Origin: CAYJGJ01 sp964367585
GTDB lineage: Bacteria > Bacillota > Clostridia > Peptostreptococcales > Anaerovoracaceae
DNA: 64,000 nucleotides
Direction: 5' to 3'
Assembly: GCA_964367585.1 (NCBI GenBank)
Contig: CAYIYH010000006.1
Coordinates: forward strand, 1-64,000
In this document: piece by piece, positions 25,070-33,575 of the stretch
How positions within the stretch are numbered: position 1 is the first letter of the stretch
Layout of the letters: each line of letters begins with the position of its first letter
The notes under the pieces: generated by a model
The model's database searches: none
Seen by the model: only the letters and a program-made list of their open reading frames with translations
Told to the model about the DNA's origin: nothing
Made by a program: the position numbers and the translations under genes

Positions 25070-25795
25070 CTATCCTCTCAAACTATTAATCGTTTGAAGC
25101 ACTTCATCCGAAGTTTTTAGCATTGTTATTACATAAGAATAAGACCTTGATGCTTCAATCATTTCTGTAAACTCTACAGCAGTGTCTACATTTGATAATT
25201 CTAAGTACCCTTGTAATAATCTAGCTTCGGGATTTAAGACAGGCGGACCATTTTTTGCCAATGGGCTAAATTCACTCCCACCGACACTTAGCATACCATC
25301 TGTATTATTGAAAGTATATATTCCGGGAGTCGATGATAGAGAAGTTTCACCGCTAACCTCGTCGTAAATTGCCATGATAGGATTGCCTTCCGCATCTAAG
25401 ACTGACTTGCGATTATCGGTAACTAGATAGAACCCATCCGCTCTCAATGATAATTGAAAATTCCCTGCACGTGTATAAGTAATCTCTTGTGTTACAGGAT
25501 CTTCTAGCATAAAAAATCCTTCTCCCTCTATTGCATAGTCATATGTAGAGGCAGGGACTAGGCCGGACTGAGTAAAATTCGTGTTGGTATGGCTAACGGC
25601 TACCCCTGCTCCAGATGTTAAAAGACTATCTGCTTCCTCAGGTTCTTTCATATTATGATGTAGCAATTCATAAAAAACTGACTGTTTAGTTTTATAACCA
25701 TACGTATTTATATTCGCTATATTATTTCCGATAGTGTCTAATCTTTCTTGTTGTGCTCTAGCTCCTTGGGCTGCCGTATATATTGATATACTCAT
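25070..25795 (-). CDS. flhP: Flagellar hook-basal body protein, FlhP-like
   Basis: This 241-residue protein belongs to the FlgG/FlgF/FlgE family of rod and hook proteins. It shows the N-terminal rod motif (GNNIANINTYGYK, with Asn-rich ANxxT) and the C-terminal amphipathic helix region (ELSNVDTAVEFTEMIEASRSY). With the paralogue just upstream it matches the flhO-flhP pair of Bacillus. Such proteins form the distal rod and are exported by the flagellar system. AAGGAT precedes the ATG. FlgF or FlgG are alternative names. Confidence 0.85.
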   Translation of the reverse strand: MSISIYTAAQGARAQQERLDTIGNNIANINTYGYKTKQSVFYELLHHNMKEPEEADSLLTSGAGVAVSHTNTNFTQSGLVPASTYDYAIEGEGFFMLEDPVTQEITYTRAGNFQLSLRADGFYLVTDNRKSVLDAEGNPIMAIYDEVSGETSLSSTPGIYTFNNTDGMLSVGGSEFSPLAKNGPPVLNPEARLLQGYLELSNVDTAVEFTEMIEASRSYSYVITMLKTSDEVLQTINSLRG

Positions 25796-25845
25796 GTTTA
25801 ATATCCTTTCTATAGCTTAATCAAATTAATTAAGATACTGTTATT

Positions 25846-26601
25846 TTACACAGCTCCTAGTCTACTAACAATTTTTCCATTTAACTCGTCGTACATCCTG
25901 AGAATTTGAGAGTTACTTTGCAAGGCTCTTTGTGCCGCAATCATTGACGTCATTTGTTCGATAGGCTCTACATTTGAAATTTCAAGCGCTTTTTGTCTAA
26001 TATTAAAATCAGTTATTTCTATCGGTTGGCCTACAGCTGTAAATACTGTCCCTCTGTCCTTTACTAAATCTGTATCATAGTTCGCAAAATCTACAATCCT
26101 CAGTGTGCCAAGTAAAGTATTCCCTGATTCATCAAATATATTCCCCAATGGATCTACGTTTATCTTGTCTGTACCTAAGAAAATATCCCCATTAGTGCCT
26201 TGAACTCTTCCAAATCCTTGTAATACTAGGAATCCCTGTTCGTCAAGAGAAAAAGAGCCATCTCTGGTATATCCAACTCCGTCTGCTCCCTCAACTACAA
26301 AGAAACCAGGGTCTAATAGTGCGAAATCTAAAGGATTCGTTGTGGATTTCATGAAACCAATGGTATAATCGGTATACAACCTATCCGCTACCACCATCTT
26401 TCCAGAATTGCCGATAGCTACCGGATCTTCTTTATCATATCTTCCCATTCGATAAGTCATTTCTTCACCGAAACTCCTAATTGTCATTTCGTCGCTCTTA
26501 TATCCAGGAGTAGATACATTCGACATATTATTAGATACAACTTCTAATTTTCGTTGTTGTGACAAAACTCCCGAAGTAATTTGGTAAAATCCTTGAAACA
26601 T
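25846..26601 (-). CDS. flhO: Flagellar rod protein, FlhO/FlgG-like
   Basis: This 251-residue rod protein has the N-terminal VVSNNMSNVSTPGYKSDEMTI and the C-terminal LEISNVEPIEQMTSMIAAQRA typical of FlgG-family proteins. It builds the periplasm/wall-spanning rod between the basal body and hook. AGGAGG stands just before the ATG. It lies 9 bp after the sigma-28 gene and 50 bp before the FlhP-like gene, the arrangement seen for flhO-flhP. Confidence 0.87.
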   Translation of the reverse strand: MFQGFYQITSGVLSQQRKLEVVSNNMSNVSTPGYKSDEMTIRSFGEEMTYRMGRYDKEDPVAIGNSGKMVVADRLYTDYTIGFMKSTTNPLDFALLDPGFFVVEGADGVGYTRDGSFSLDEQGFLVLQGFGRVQGTNGDIFLGTDKINVDPLGNIFDESGNTLLGTLRIVDFANYDTDLVKDRGTVFTAVGQPIEITDFNIRQKALEISNVEPIEQMTSMIAAQRALQSNSQILRMYDELNGKIVSRLGAV

Positions 26602-26610
26602 ATTTTCCTC

Positions 26611-27375
26611 CTATATACTATTCAATTGCTCTTTTAGCTTATTGATAGCCTTGCTATGTATTTGAGATACTCTAGCAGAACTAATGTTAAGAACGTCTGA
26701 AATTTGACTCATATTCAATTCTTCATTATAATATAAAGATATAACTAAACTCTCTTGTTCGTTAAGCTCCTCGAGTGCCTTAATTAACATCTCTTTTTGA
26801 TTTGATTCATCAAAAATTTGAGAGGGATCCATGGTCTTATCTGATGAAGCTTCAAAAAACACTCTACTATGTTCACCGGCTTCCTCTAATGCTTTATCTA
26901 AAGACACAATATTCATCATATTAGATTTACTCATGATGTCTATACATTCATCCTCTGCATATCCCGTGAGTTCTGCCAGCTCTGAAAGCGAAGGATTTAT
27001 TCCACTGTTTTGATAGTATTCCTCGGAGGCACGCATTATAACGGAGTAGCCTTTTCTATCCGCCCTTGAAACCCAATCTTGTTTTCTAGCAACGTCGATA
27101 ATCATTCCACGCATTCTTTTTGATATATATGTGTCAAATGTTGCATTCATATCGGGATTGTATCTATCGATAGCCTTCAGTAGCTCGATTACACCCTCAT
27201 TAACAATATCTTCGAGCTCAAAAAAACTGGCGTATACATTTCTCATTTGAATTGCAATTGACTTAACTATAGGCAAATATCTGAGCGATAATTCCTGCTT
27301 GCATTCTATGTTACGAGTTTCGATATATTTCGAAAATAATTCCTCGTTTGTATACTCTTTCCAATCTTGCCCCAT
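26611..27375 (-). CDS. fliA: RNA polymerase sigma-28 factor (FliA/SigD/WhiG family)
   Basis: This 254-residue sigma-70-family factor has region 2 around 15-95 (LRYLPIVKSIA, IELLKAIDRYNP, FDTYISKRMRGMIIDVARKQDW), region 3 at about 100-160, and region 4 with a helix-turn-helix near the C-terminus (NISSARVSQIHSKAINKLK). The combination is that of flagellar sigma-28. It directs late flagellar and chemotaxis genes, such as fliD here. It follows fliI by 29 bp with no fliJ between. No anti-sigma flgM is seen in the window. Confidence 0.92.
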   Translation of the reverse strand: MGQDWKEYTNEELFSKYIETRNIECKQELSLRYLPIVKSIAIQMRNVYASFFELEDIVNEGVIELLKAIDRYNPDMNATFDTYISKRMRGMIIDVARKQDWVSRADRKGYSVIMRASEEYYQNSGINPSLSELAELTGYAEDECIDIMSKSNMMNIVSLDKALEEAGEHSRVFFEASSDKTMDPSQIFDESNQKEMLIKALEELNEQESLVISLYYNEELNMSQISDVLNISSARVSQIHSKAINKLKEQLNSI

Positions 27376-27404
27376 GCCGGATACGCCTTTTCAATCTAAG
27401 AAAA

Positions 27405-28709
27405 TCATTCTATAAATACATTTTGAAGCATTTGGATCATTTCTTTTCTATCAAATGTCTCATGTATGTCTTGTTTCAAAAAATCGTTAATTTTATCTAT
27501 TTTTTTTAGTGCATAATCTATCTTAGGGTTTGTTCCTGCCTGATAAGCTCCTATCGAAATTAAATCCTCGTTTTGCTCATATATGCTCAAGATATCTCTA
27601 ACTCTCGAAGCAAGTAGTTTTTCCTCTTCTGAAACTATCATATTCATAAGTCTCGAAACACCCGCACTTACATCTATAGCCGGAAAATGATTTGCATTTG
27701 CAAGCTTTCTACTCAAAACTATATGTCCATCCAATATCCCACGAGCGGTATCGGAGATAGGTTCATTCACGTCGTCACCTTCGACGAGCACGGTGTAAAC
27801 ACCTGTAATAGACCCTTTTTTGAAGTTTCCACTTCGCTCGAGAAGTTTAGGGAATTCAGCATATATCGATGGGGTATATCCCCTAGCTATTGCAGGTTCC
27901 CCGGTAAGCAATCCTATTTCACGTTGAGCCATTGCAAATCTAGTCAAAGAATCCATCATCAAGAGCACATCTAGACCCTGATCTTTAAAATATTCTGCAA
28001 TCGTCGTAGCAACTAAAGGACATTTCATTCTAAGCATCGCAGGCTGGTCAGAAGTTGCAACAACCAAAACAGTTCTTTTCATTCCCTCTTCGCCCAGGTC
28101 ATTTTCAACAAACTCGCCGACTTCCCTGCCACGCTCACCGATTAATGCTATTACATTTATATCAGCCTTCATGTTTTTAGCGATCATGCCTAGTAAAGTA
28201 CTCTTTCCAACTCCACTGCCCGAAAAAATTCCAATCCGCTGACCTTTTCCTATAGTATGAAGGGTATCTATTGCTTTAACACCAAAATGTAATGTCTCTT
28301 TTATCGGAGGCCTGTCTAGTGGATTAACCCTAGGATTATCTACATAATAATATTTATCTGTTACAAATGGCTCTCCACCATCCATAGGATTTCCGAGTGC
28401 ATCGATAACCCTACCTTTTAGAAAATCACCTACAGGTATCCTTAACCTTTTATTTGTACTTCTTACGAAATTTTCTGTACCTAGACCTGGCATATCTTCG
28501 TATGCCATTAGTTTTATTACATCTCCCTCGAATCCAATAACCTCGGTAGGAATTTGTCTTTTTTCTTCCTCGCTGTAAATCATTACAATTTCGCCGATAC
28601 TCGCCGTTATTCCACGAGCTTCCATCGACATTCCCACAATTCTCTCTATTTTCCCAATATAGCTAACGGTTTCAGATTGTTTTATTCTCGAAGCCCATTC
28701 TTTTAACAC
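27405..28709 (-). CDS. fliI: Flagellum-specific ATPase FliI
   Basis: This 434-residue ATPase is related to the F1 beta subunit and powers or prepares substrates for flagellar type III export. It has Walker A GSGVGKST (164-171), ALIGERGREVGEF and the Walker B region LLMMDSLTRFAMAQREIG. It lies 100 bp after fliH, its inhibitor partner. FliJ, which usually follows fliI, is missing from this place. Confidence 0.96.
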   Translation of the reverse strand: MLKEWASRIKQSETVSYIGKIERIVGMSMEARGITASIGEIVMIYSEEEKRQIPTEVIGFEGDVIKLMAYEDMPGLGTENFVRSTNKRLRIPVGDFLKGRVIDALGNPMDGGEPFVTDKYYYVDNPRVNPLDRPPIKETLHFGVKAIDTLHTIGKGQRIGIFSGSGVGKSTLLGMIAKNMKADINVIALIGERGREVGEFVENDLGEEGMKRTVLVVATSDQPAMLRMKCPLVATTIAEYFKDQGLDVLLMMDSLTRFAMAQREIGLLTGEPAIARGYTPSIYAEFPKLLERSGNFKKGSITGVYTVLVEGDDVNEPISDTARGILDGHIVLSRKLANANHFPAIDVSAGVSRLMNMIVSEEEKLLASRVRDILSIYEQNEDLISIGAYQAGTNPKIDYALKKIDKINDFLKQDIHETFDRKEMIQMLQNVFIE

Positions 28710-28809
28710 ATTATTCCTCTATTATTTTTTTAAAGTCTTACAATATTAACTATTACAGTAATTTCATCAACATCTGAATTGGGGATGCTATTAATCATAC
28801 AAGTGCATT

Positions 28810-29688
28810 TTAGGCATTCTCTTTTTTAAGAATATCTCTAACATTTTCTATTTGTGTTTTGACACTTAAATCGATAATTCCTTCCGGAGTCTCAACAATG
28901 CATGTACCCTCCTCGTCGACAAAAACAACTTTTACTTGATCAGCAATTCGAGAAATACTATTTAGAAATTCCCTATTTCCTTGTATGGTAACACTCTCTT
29001 CATCTTGTCCTATATAGATTTTCGCCCATGAAGTTTTTTTCATTTTCTCCGTTGCAGCTAAAATCATCCTAGAAACAACTTCTGCATGCCCTTTTAGATT
29101 TGCATGTACAATTTTTTCTGCAATCGATATTGAAACATCTTTCAAATCTTCGATATATTTATCCAAAAATTGCTGTTTCTCTTTTTCTAATTCTATTATC
29201 TGATCACTGATCGAATTTCTAAAATCTAGATACTCTTGTTTATATGAAGATTTTATTTCTGCTTCTCCGCGATTTAATCCAGCCTTATATCCTTCGTCTT
29301 GCCCAAGATTAAACCCCTCTTCATAAGCTTCTTTTTCTATCTGCTCTCTCAAAATATTTATGTCTTTTTGGATGTTTTCGAGTTCTTTTTGTGCATTTTC
29401 CTTTATTTCTAGTGCTTCTTTCTTTGCATTTTCGATTATCAAATTAGCTTCATTATTGATGTCGTCTATTACACGATTAGGATTTTCAACACTAGCTAAT
29501 ATCTGTTCTGTATTATTATCCTCGTTACTTACCATCTCGGAGGAACTATCGTCAGAAAAATTATCTTCAGATATTTTATCAGAGTTGAATTCTAATGTGC
29601 TCTGAGAGAATAGCGGATTATCAAATTCGGTATACTCATTAAAATTACTTACATTTTCAGCATTTCGCGTAATTCTAAGCAATGACAT
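28810..29688 (-). CDS. fliH: Flagellar assembly protein FliH
   Basis: This 292-residue FliH has a disordered acidic N-terminus, then a long coiled coil (about 80-160, with ENAKKEALEIKENAQKELE and QEYLDFRNSISDQIIELEKEK), then a V-type ATPase E-subunit-like C-terminal domain (KIVHANLKGHAEVVSRMILA). It binds FliI and controls it. I place the start at ATG 29688 rather than GTG 29691; both lie inside the end of fliG, a 14-base overlap that suggests coupling. The N-terminal sequence is not conserved, so the call rests on architecture and position. Confidence 0.88.
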   Translation of the reverse strand: MSLLRITRNAENVSNFNEYTEFDNPLFSQSTLEFNSDKISEDNFSDDSSSEMVSNEDNNTEQILASVENPNRVIDDINNEANLIIENAKKEALEIKENAQKELENIQKDINILREQIEKEAYEEGFNLGQDEGYKAGLNRGEAEIKSSYKQEYLDFRNSISDQIIELEKEKQQFLDKYIEDLKDVSISIAEKIVHANLKGHAEVVSRMILAATEKMKKTSWAKIYIGQDEESVTIQGNREFLNSISRIADQVKVVFVDEEGTCIVETPEGIIDLSVKTQIENVRDILKKENA

Positions 29689-30694
29689 CACCTTTTCCTG
29701 CCTTATTCGTCATTAATTCTCCAGCCTCCTCTAAGCTGCGGATTTTAGATACGATGGTTTGTTGTGCTTGCTCAACATCTGACAGTCTTACATTGTGTAA
29801 GACTTCTAAATCATCACGGATTGACTCTGCCATACGACTTGACATGTTTGCAAAGAACACTTCGGACATTTCAGGAGTAGATCCCTTAAGTGCATAAACA
29901 ATATCTTTAGTATCGCAATCTCGAACAAATCTTTGTATAGAGCGAGGATCCATCTTGGAGATGTCCTCAAATACAAACATTCTCTTACGTATTTCGGTTG
30001 CCAAATCAGGATTGTGCTTGTCGAGTTCGTCGAATACGATTTTTTCGTTTCTTCTATCCATGAAGTTCATCACAGCAGCGGTATGCGATATACCACCTGC
30101 CGTAGTCTCACCGGTATGCATAACTGTTTCTAGTTTTTTATACATCTGTGTTTCGACTAATTGAACAACTTCTGTAGATGCACCCTCCATCTGAGCAATA
30201 GACTCAATAACTTGAACAGACTCCTCATCTCCCAGCTGTATTAGCACTCTTGCAGCAGCTTCGGGATCAAGATATGCGAGTATCAAAGCTATCGTCTGTG
30301 GACGTTCTCCTTGGAGCATAAGTTGCAAGCTTTTTTCGTCTAAGCTATTCATGAATCCAAAAGTCCTGTTTTTCAAGAATTTCGAAACTTTACCAAGCAT
30401 GTCTGCCGCTTCTTCTTCTCCAAAAGCTCTCTCAAGAATAGCTTTCGCATATTCATATCCACCTTCGGCAACACTTTTTTTTGTCAAACAAAATTTATAA
30501 AATTCTTTAAGGGTTTGTTCTCTCTCCTCTAGTTCGACAGTCCCGAGTTTAGAAACTTCAATTGTGATTTTTCTAATATCGCTTTCATCCAAATGTTTAT
30601 ATATTTTGGAAGCTTTTTCCGCCCCAAGAGTAGTAATTATTGTTGCAGCTTTTCTTCCAACATTTCCGGACGCTACACTTAACACATCTGACAT
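29675..30694 (-). CDS. fliG: Flagellar motor switch protein FliG
   Basis: This 339-residue rotor protein has the N-terminal FliF-binding domain, the middle domain motif QGERPQTIALILAYL with EHPQ-like residues, and the C-terminal torque domain (KRMFVFEDISKMDPRSIQRFVRD, with the charged residues that meet the stator). It follows fliF with no gap, the stop and start being adjacent. It overlaps fliH downstream. Confidence 0.97.
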   Translation of the reverse strand: MSDVLSVASGNVGRKAATIITTLGAEKASKIYKHLDESDIRKITIEVSKLGTVELEEREQTLKEFYKFCLTKKSVAEGGYEYAKAILERAFGEEEAADMLGKVSKFLKNRTFGFMNSLDEKSLQLMLQGERPQTIALILAYLDPEAAARVLIQLGDEESVQVIESIAQMEGASTEVVQLVETQMYKKLETVMHTGETTAGGISHTAAVMNFMDRRNEKIVFDELDKHNPDLATEIRKRMFVFEDISKMDPRSIQRFVRDCDTKDIVYALKGSTPEMSEVFFANMSSRMAESIRDDLEVLHNVRLSDVEQAQQTIVSKIRSLEEAGELMTNKAGKGDVIA

Positions 30695-32359
30695 TTATAC
30701 TTCTCCTCCACCAAGCATTTCATGCAACACTTGCGCCATTATTTCTGGATCATCATTAGCAAAACCTCTAACTAGTTCTTTTAATTCGAGATATTTTCCT
30801 GAATTTAGACCTAGAATTTCATCCAATCCATCTTCCTCATCTTCGGCCAAAATAGGAATTGTCTTTTTCAATTCAGCCTCGGCTTCGGCCCTCAGGGCTT
30901 CTTCTGCACGTTGTGCTTTACGCTTACGCGCCCTCTTCAACAGGAATGATAGTAGCAAAATTGTAGCTACTAATACCAATATCGCTATAACAATCGATTG
31001 AATAGGATTGTTTAATATGTCTTGAATTATCTTATCAAATCCTATCAAATATGATTCTTCATAAAATGGAGATTTGACAATAGTTATCATTTCGGTAGAG
31101 GAATCTTCTTCGATTCCTGCAGCGGTTTGAACCAACTCGATTAGATCTGCTGATGGAACATCGTTATCCGAGCCTTCCTCTGTGTTGATTGCAACAGACA
31201 CGGAAACATCGTTTAGGACTGCCTGGTCTGACAGTGCTTGTTCTGTTAGTTGATTTACAAGATATTCCCTAGAGACATCTGCACTAATTACATCACCTGC
31301 TCCTTCTGGCAATGTGTTATATTGTGGGATATCTTCACTGTTTTCTTCTGTGCCAGGAACACCACCCTCGACAGTGCCATCTTCATAAATGATATATGAA
31401 TCTTCACTTTCTACTATTCCTTGCTTATCGTTTTCATCTATTTTCTCCGGCGTAGTATAAGTTATTGATTCACTTTGAATATTTTGAACATCAACTTGAG
31501 CACGGACAGATACTTTGATATTACTGTCACCATAAAAAGGAGCTAACACATTAGTTATCTTAGCATTTAAAGTGTTTTCAATTCTCATCGCAACTTCTTC
31601 ACCGATACTTTTTGCATCAGAAGTTGATGCTTCGTTGTCGGATGAAATGGTCATTCCATTGCTATCAAAGACACCAACATCAGATTCGTCCATTCCCTGG
31701 ACGGCTCTGGCTACAAGTAATTGGATTGCGGCAGCTTGCTCAGATCTCATGACAACGCCAGGCTCCAAGTCAAGCATTACGCTCGCAGTTGCGCCTTCGG
31801 CATCCTCTTCACTCTGAAGTATGTATTTGTTCTCCTCAGGTAATGCAATAGTTACCTTTGCATCTTGAACTCCTTCGAAATACCTTATTGTCGCACCTAT
31901 TCTATCCTGGAGTTCATAGAGTTGGTAAACTTCTTTTTCTGTAGCAGTAGTCATACCACTAGCATTATTTATATATGTATCGTATGTAAATCCACTTTTT
32001 GGATACCCCTCAGAAACCAAAGATACCCTAACTTGTTCTACGACATCGTCCAGCACTTCAATGTCACCACCAGGTGTATATTTATATGAAATGCCATCGT
32101 CTTGCAATTTTGCAATGATTTGCTCGGCTTCCGCAGCTTCAACACCGGTAAAAAGTACCGAATACCTTCCTTGATTAAGGGCAATTGCAATGACTATAGC
32201 CAAAACAATAACTCCAAAAGCAATAGCAGCTGCAATTATTTTTTGTCTTTTAGAATATTTATTGGTCTTATCTTTAGCTTTGTTCAAAACATCTTTTGAT
32301 TTTTGCTTTGCATTTGCAAAAGTATTATTAAGATTAAAAGAACGCCCTTCTTTGCTCAT
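30695..32359 (-). CDS. fliF: Flagellar MS-ring protein FliF
   Basis: This 554-residue membrane-ring protein has a first membrane segment at about 40-63 (IIAAAIAFGVIVLAIVIAIAL), the ring-building domain with GRYSVLFTGVEAAEAEQI, and a second membrane segment at about 455-480, followed by a cytoplasmic FliG-binding tail (NSGKYLELKELVRGFANDDPEIMA). It is the platform on which the basal body and export gate are assembled. It starts 38 bp after fliE. Confidence 0.97.
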   Translation of the reverse strand: MSKEGRSFNLNNTFANAKQKSKDVLNKAKDKTNKYSKRQKIIAAAIAFGVIVLAIVIAIALNQGRYSVLFTGVEAAEAEQIIAKLQDDGISYKYTPGGDIEVLDDVVEQVRVSLVSEGYPKSGFTYDTYINNASGMTTATEKEVYQLYELQDRIGATIRYFEGVQDAKVTIALPEENKYILQSEEDAEGATASVMLDLEPGVVMRSEQAAAIQLLVARAVQGMDESDVGVFDSNGMTISSDNEASTSDAKSIGEEVAMRIENTLNAKITNVLAPFYGDSNIKVSVRAQVDVQNIQSESITYTTPEKIDENDKQGIVESEDSYIIYEDGTVEGGVPGTEENSEDIPQYNTLPEGAGDVISADVSREYLVNQLTEQALSDQAVLNDVSVSVAINTEEGSDNDVPSADLIELVQTAAGIEEDSSTEMITIVKSPFYEESYLIGFDKIIQDILNNPIQSIVIAILVLVATILLLSFLLKRARKRKAQRAEEALRAEAEAELKKTIPILAEDEEDGLDEILGLNSGKYLELKELVRGFANDDPEIMAQVLHEMLGGGEV

Positions 32360-32397
32360 TTCTTACCTTTTCACCTTATAACAACAAGTAGTAAAAA

Positions 32398-32700
32398 TTA
32401 TATATTAAGCCTAATTATTTCATTATAAGCTTCTACAGCACTATTTCTTAGTTGAACAAGCAGGTCTACTGTCAGTTGAGCTTCTGCCGCTGCAATAGAA
32501 ACAGCATGTGCATCATCTACTTGCCCTGTTGCAAGCAAATATTGCTGTTCATCCAACTCCCATTGCGCCTGCCGTACATCTTCTATGGCACTTTCGAACA
32601 CTCCTCTAAAAACGCTTCCCGAATTCTCGTTAGAATCCACCAAGGTTGTCTCGTTTATCGATCCTAGTGGTTGCAGTGGTTTAATAAATTCTGTATTCAT
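32398..32700 (-). CDS. fliE: Flagellar hook-basal body protein FliE
   Basis: This 100-residue protein joins the MS ring to the rod. The C-terminal half is typical (DDAHAVSIAAAEAQLTVDLLVQLRNSAVEAYNEIIRLNI). The first 30 residues are less conserved. It is preceded by flgB across a 73-bp gap, where flgC normally stands. Confidence 0.93.
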   Translation of the reverse strand: MNTEFIKPLQPLGSINETTLVDSNENSGSVFRGVFESAIEDVRQAQWELDEQQYLLATGQVDDAHAVSIAAAEAQLTVDLLVQLRNSAVEAYNEIIRLNI

Positions 32701-32773
32701 TTTTGCTCTCCTATACCCATTGTAATTAATCGATAGTTATAAAAACTCAAAATGCATTTGAGTAATTGATATA

Positions 32774-33160
32774 TCATTGTCCCTTTATTACTGTACGCAG
32801 TCTTGTCAAGTCATCTGTTATAGACTGTGCTACAAATTGATACTGCATCGCCGTCCTTGTCATTTCCATTTGCTCAACATCCATATTGACGTTATTCCCA
32901 TCGGCTTTCGCTTCATCATCTTTTTGTTCAATTTGCATAATATTTCCACTCTCAAGAGTTTCTCTTATTTTATCAAAATCATTACTCTCGAGTGCCACAT
33001 CTAATTCTCTTTTGAATTGCTCTTCAAAAGTAACTACGCCTGCTTTATAACCAGGAGTATCAACATGTGCAATATTATTTGAAATTACCGTTTGCCTACT
33101 CCATAGATAATCTAATGACTTTTTCATTAAAGGTATAGAGTTACCAAAAATTCCACTCAT
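32774..33160 (-). CDS. flgB: Flagellar basal-body rod protein FlgB
   Basis: This proximal rod protein is 128 residues from the chosen start, with SNNIAHVDTPGYKAG near the N-terminus and VEQMEMTRTAMQYQFVAQ at the C-terminus, both standard for FlgB. I place the start at ATG 33160, because GGAGG lies just before it and after the in-frame ATG 33175. It is the first gene of the flagellar transcript, with a TTGCTA-N17-TATAAT promoter about 40 bp upstream. Confidence 0.94.
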   Translation of the reverse strand: MSGIFGNSIPLMKKSLDYLWSRQTVISNNIAHVDTPGYKAGVVTFEEQFKRELDVALESNDFDKIRETLESGNIMQIEQKDDEAKADGNNVNMDVEQMEMTRTAMQYQFVAQSITDDLTRLRTVIKGQ

Positions 33161-33196
33161 ATGATTTACCTCCATATTCTTTTATAATCATCACAT

Positions 33197-33225
33197 ATTA
33201 TAGCATCTTTTCCCTGAATTAGCAA
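33197..33225 (-). promoter_or_regulatory. Sigma-A-type promoter of the flagellar block
   Basis: TTGCTA (minus strand, 33220-33225) and TATAAT (33197-33202, preceded by TGC as in an extended -10) are 17 bp apart. It lies upstream of flgB, the first gene. Three phased direct repeats lie about 16 bp further upstream of the -35. Confidence 0.7.
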
Positions 33226-33240
33226 TCAAAAAAAGCCAAA

Positions 33241-33273
33241 TTTACTAATTATTTACCAAATATTTACTAAATT
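33241..33273. repeat. Three 11-bp direct repeats upstream of flgB promoter
   Basis: The units TTTACTAATTA, TTTACCAAATA and TTTACTAAATT follow each other without gaps. An 11-bp period places the TTTAC boxes on one face of the helix, as at sites for dimers or oligomers of a response regulator. They lie upstream of the flgB -35 box on one side and of the candidate RNA on the other. Confidence 0.75.
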
Positions 33274-33280
33274 TGCTTTA

Positions 33281-33494
33281 ATCGAAGCTAAGGATCTAAC
33301 GTGCTTGCATGATTAGTCTGTACCAAAGATTGCAAGCTAGTCCGAGATGCGATTAGCCTCTCGGGGTTTCAGTGGGAGATTATGTACTCACCACTGAAAG
33401 TCGGAAATGCTCCGTAACATATAGAGACGGGCATCGTGTCATGTTTATAATTTAAAAAGGTGCATGCATAATACGCACACACCTTTTGTTTTAA
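33281..33494 (+). ncRNA. Candidate structured non-coding RNA
   Basis: At least four hairpins follow each other. GCTTGCA (33303-33309) pairs with TGCAAGC (33331-33337). CCGAGA (33342-33347) pairs with TCTCGG (33359-33364). TTTCAGTGG (33367-33375) plus GAG pairs with CTC plus CCACTGAAA (33391-33399). CGGA (33402-33405) pairs with TCCG (33411-33414). GATGC (33346-33350) can also pair with GCATC (33431-33435), which would close a pseudoknot. A hairpin and TTTTGTTTT end it on the plus strand. The GC content is well above the surrounding intergenic DNA and no open frame explains it. It may be a raiA-type or another large conserved RNA; I cannot confirm the family from memory. A minus-strand role as flgB leader is the alternative. 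Confidence 0.6.
33454..33492. terminator. Terminator between candidate RNA and ald
   Basis: AAAAGGTGCATGC (33455-33467) pairs with GCACACACCTTTT (33475-33487), two mismatches, with a 7-nt loop. The plus strand continues GTTTT and the minus strand ends in TTTTTAAA, so it can serve both the candidate RNA and alanine dehydrogenase. Confidence 0.7.
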
Positions 33495-33575
33495 ATATAT
33501 AATTCTGTGTCTTGTTACAAGAACTGCATGTCCTAATCAGGTAGGCAAATTAGCCCATTAACCTAGATTTAAAAC

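Larger units (their letters stand above)
33161..33575. other. Intergenic region upstream of flgB
   Basis: These 415 bases carry no protein gene I can support. They hold the flgB promoter (33197-33225), three 11-bp direct repeats (33241-33273), a highly structured segment read as a candidate plus-strand RNA (33281-33494), and its terminating hairpin (33454-33492). The last 80 bases before alanine dehydrogenase show nothing clear. Confidence 0.75.

Noticed and set aside
33281..33494. Known riboswitch (glycine, lysine, cobalamin, c-di-GMP, c-di-AMP, purine), tmRNA, 6S, SRP or RNase P RNA
   Set aside because: None of the conserved core sequences I remember for these classes is present on either strand; the segment is kept as an unnamed structured RNA.
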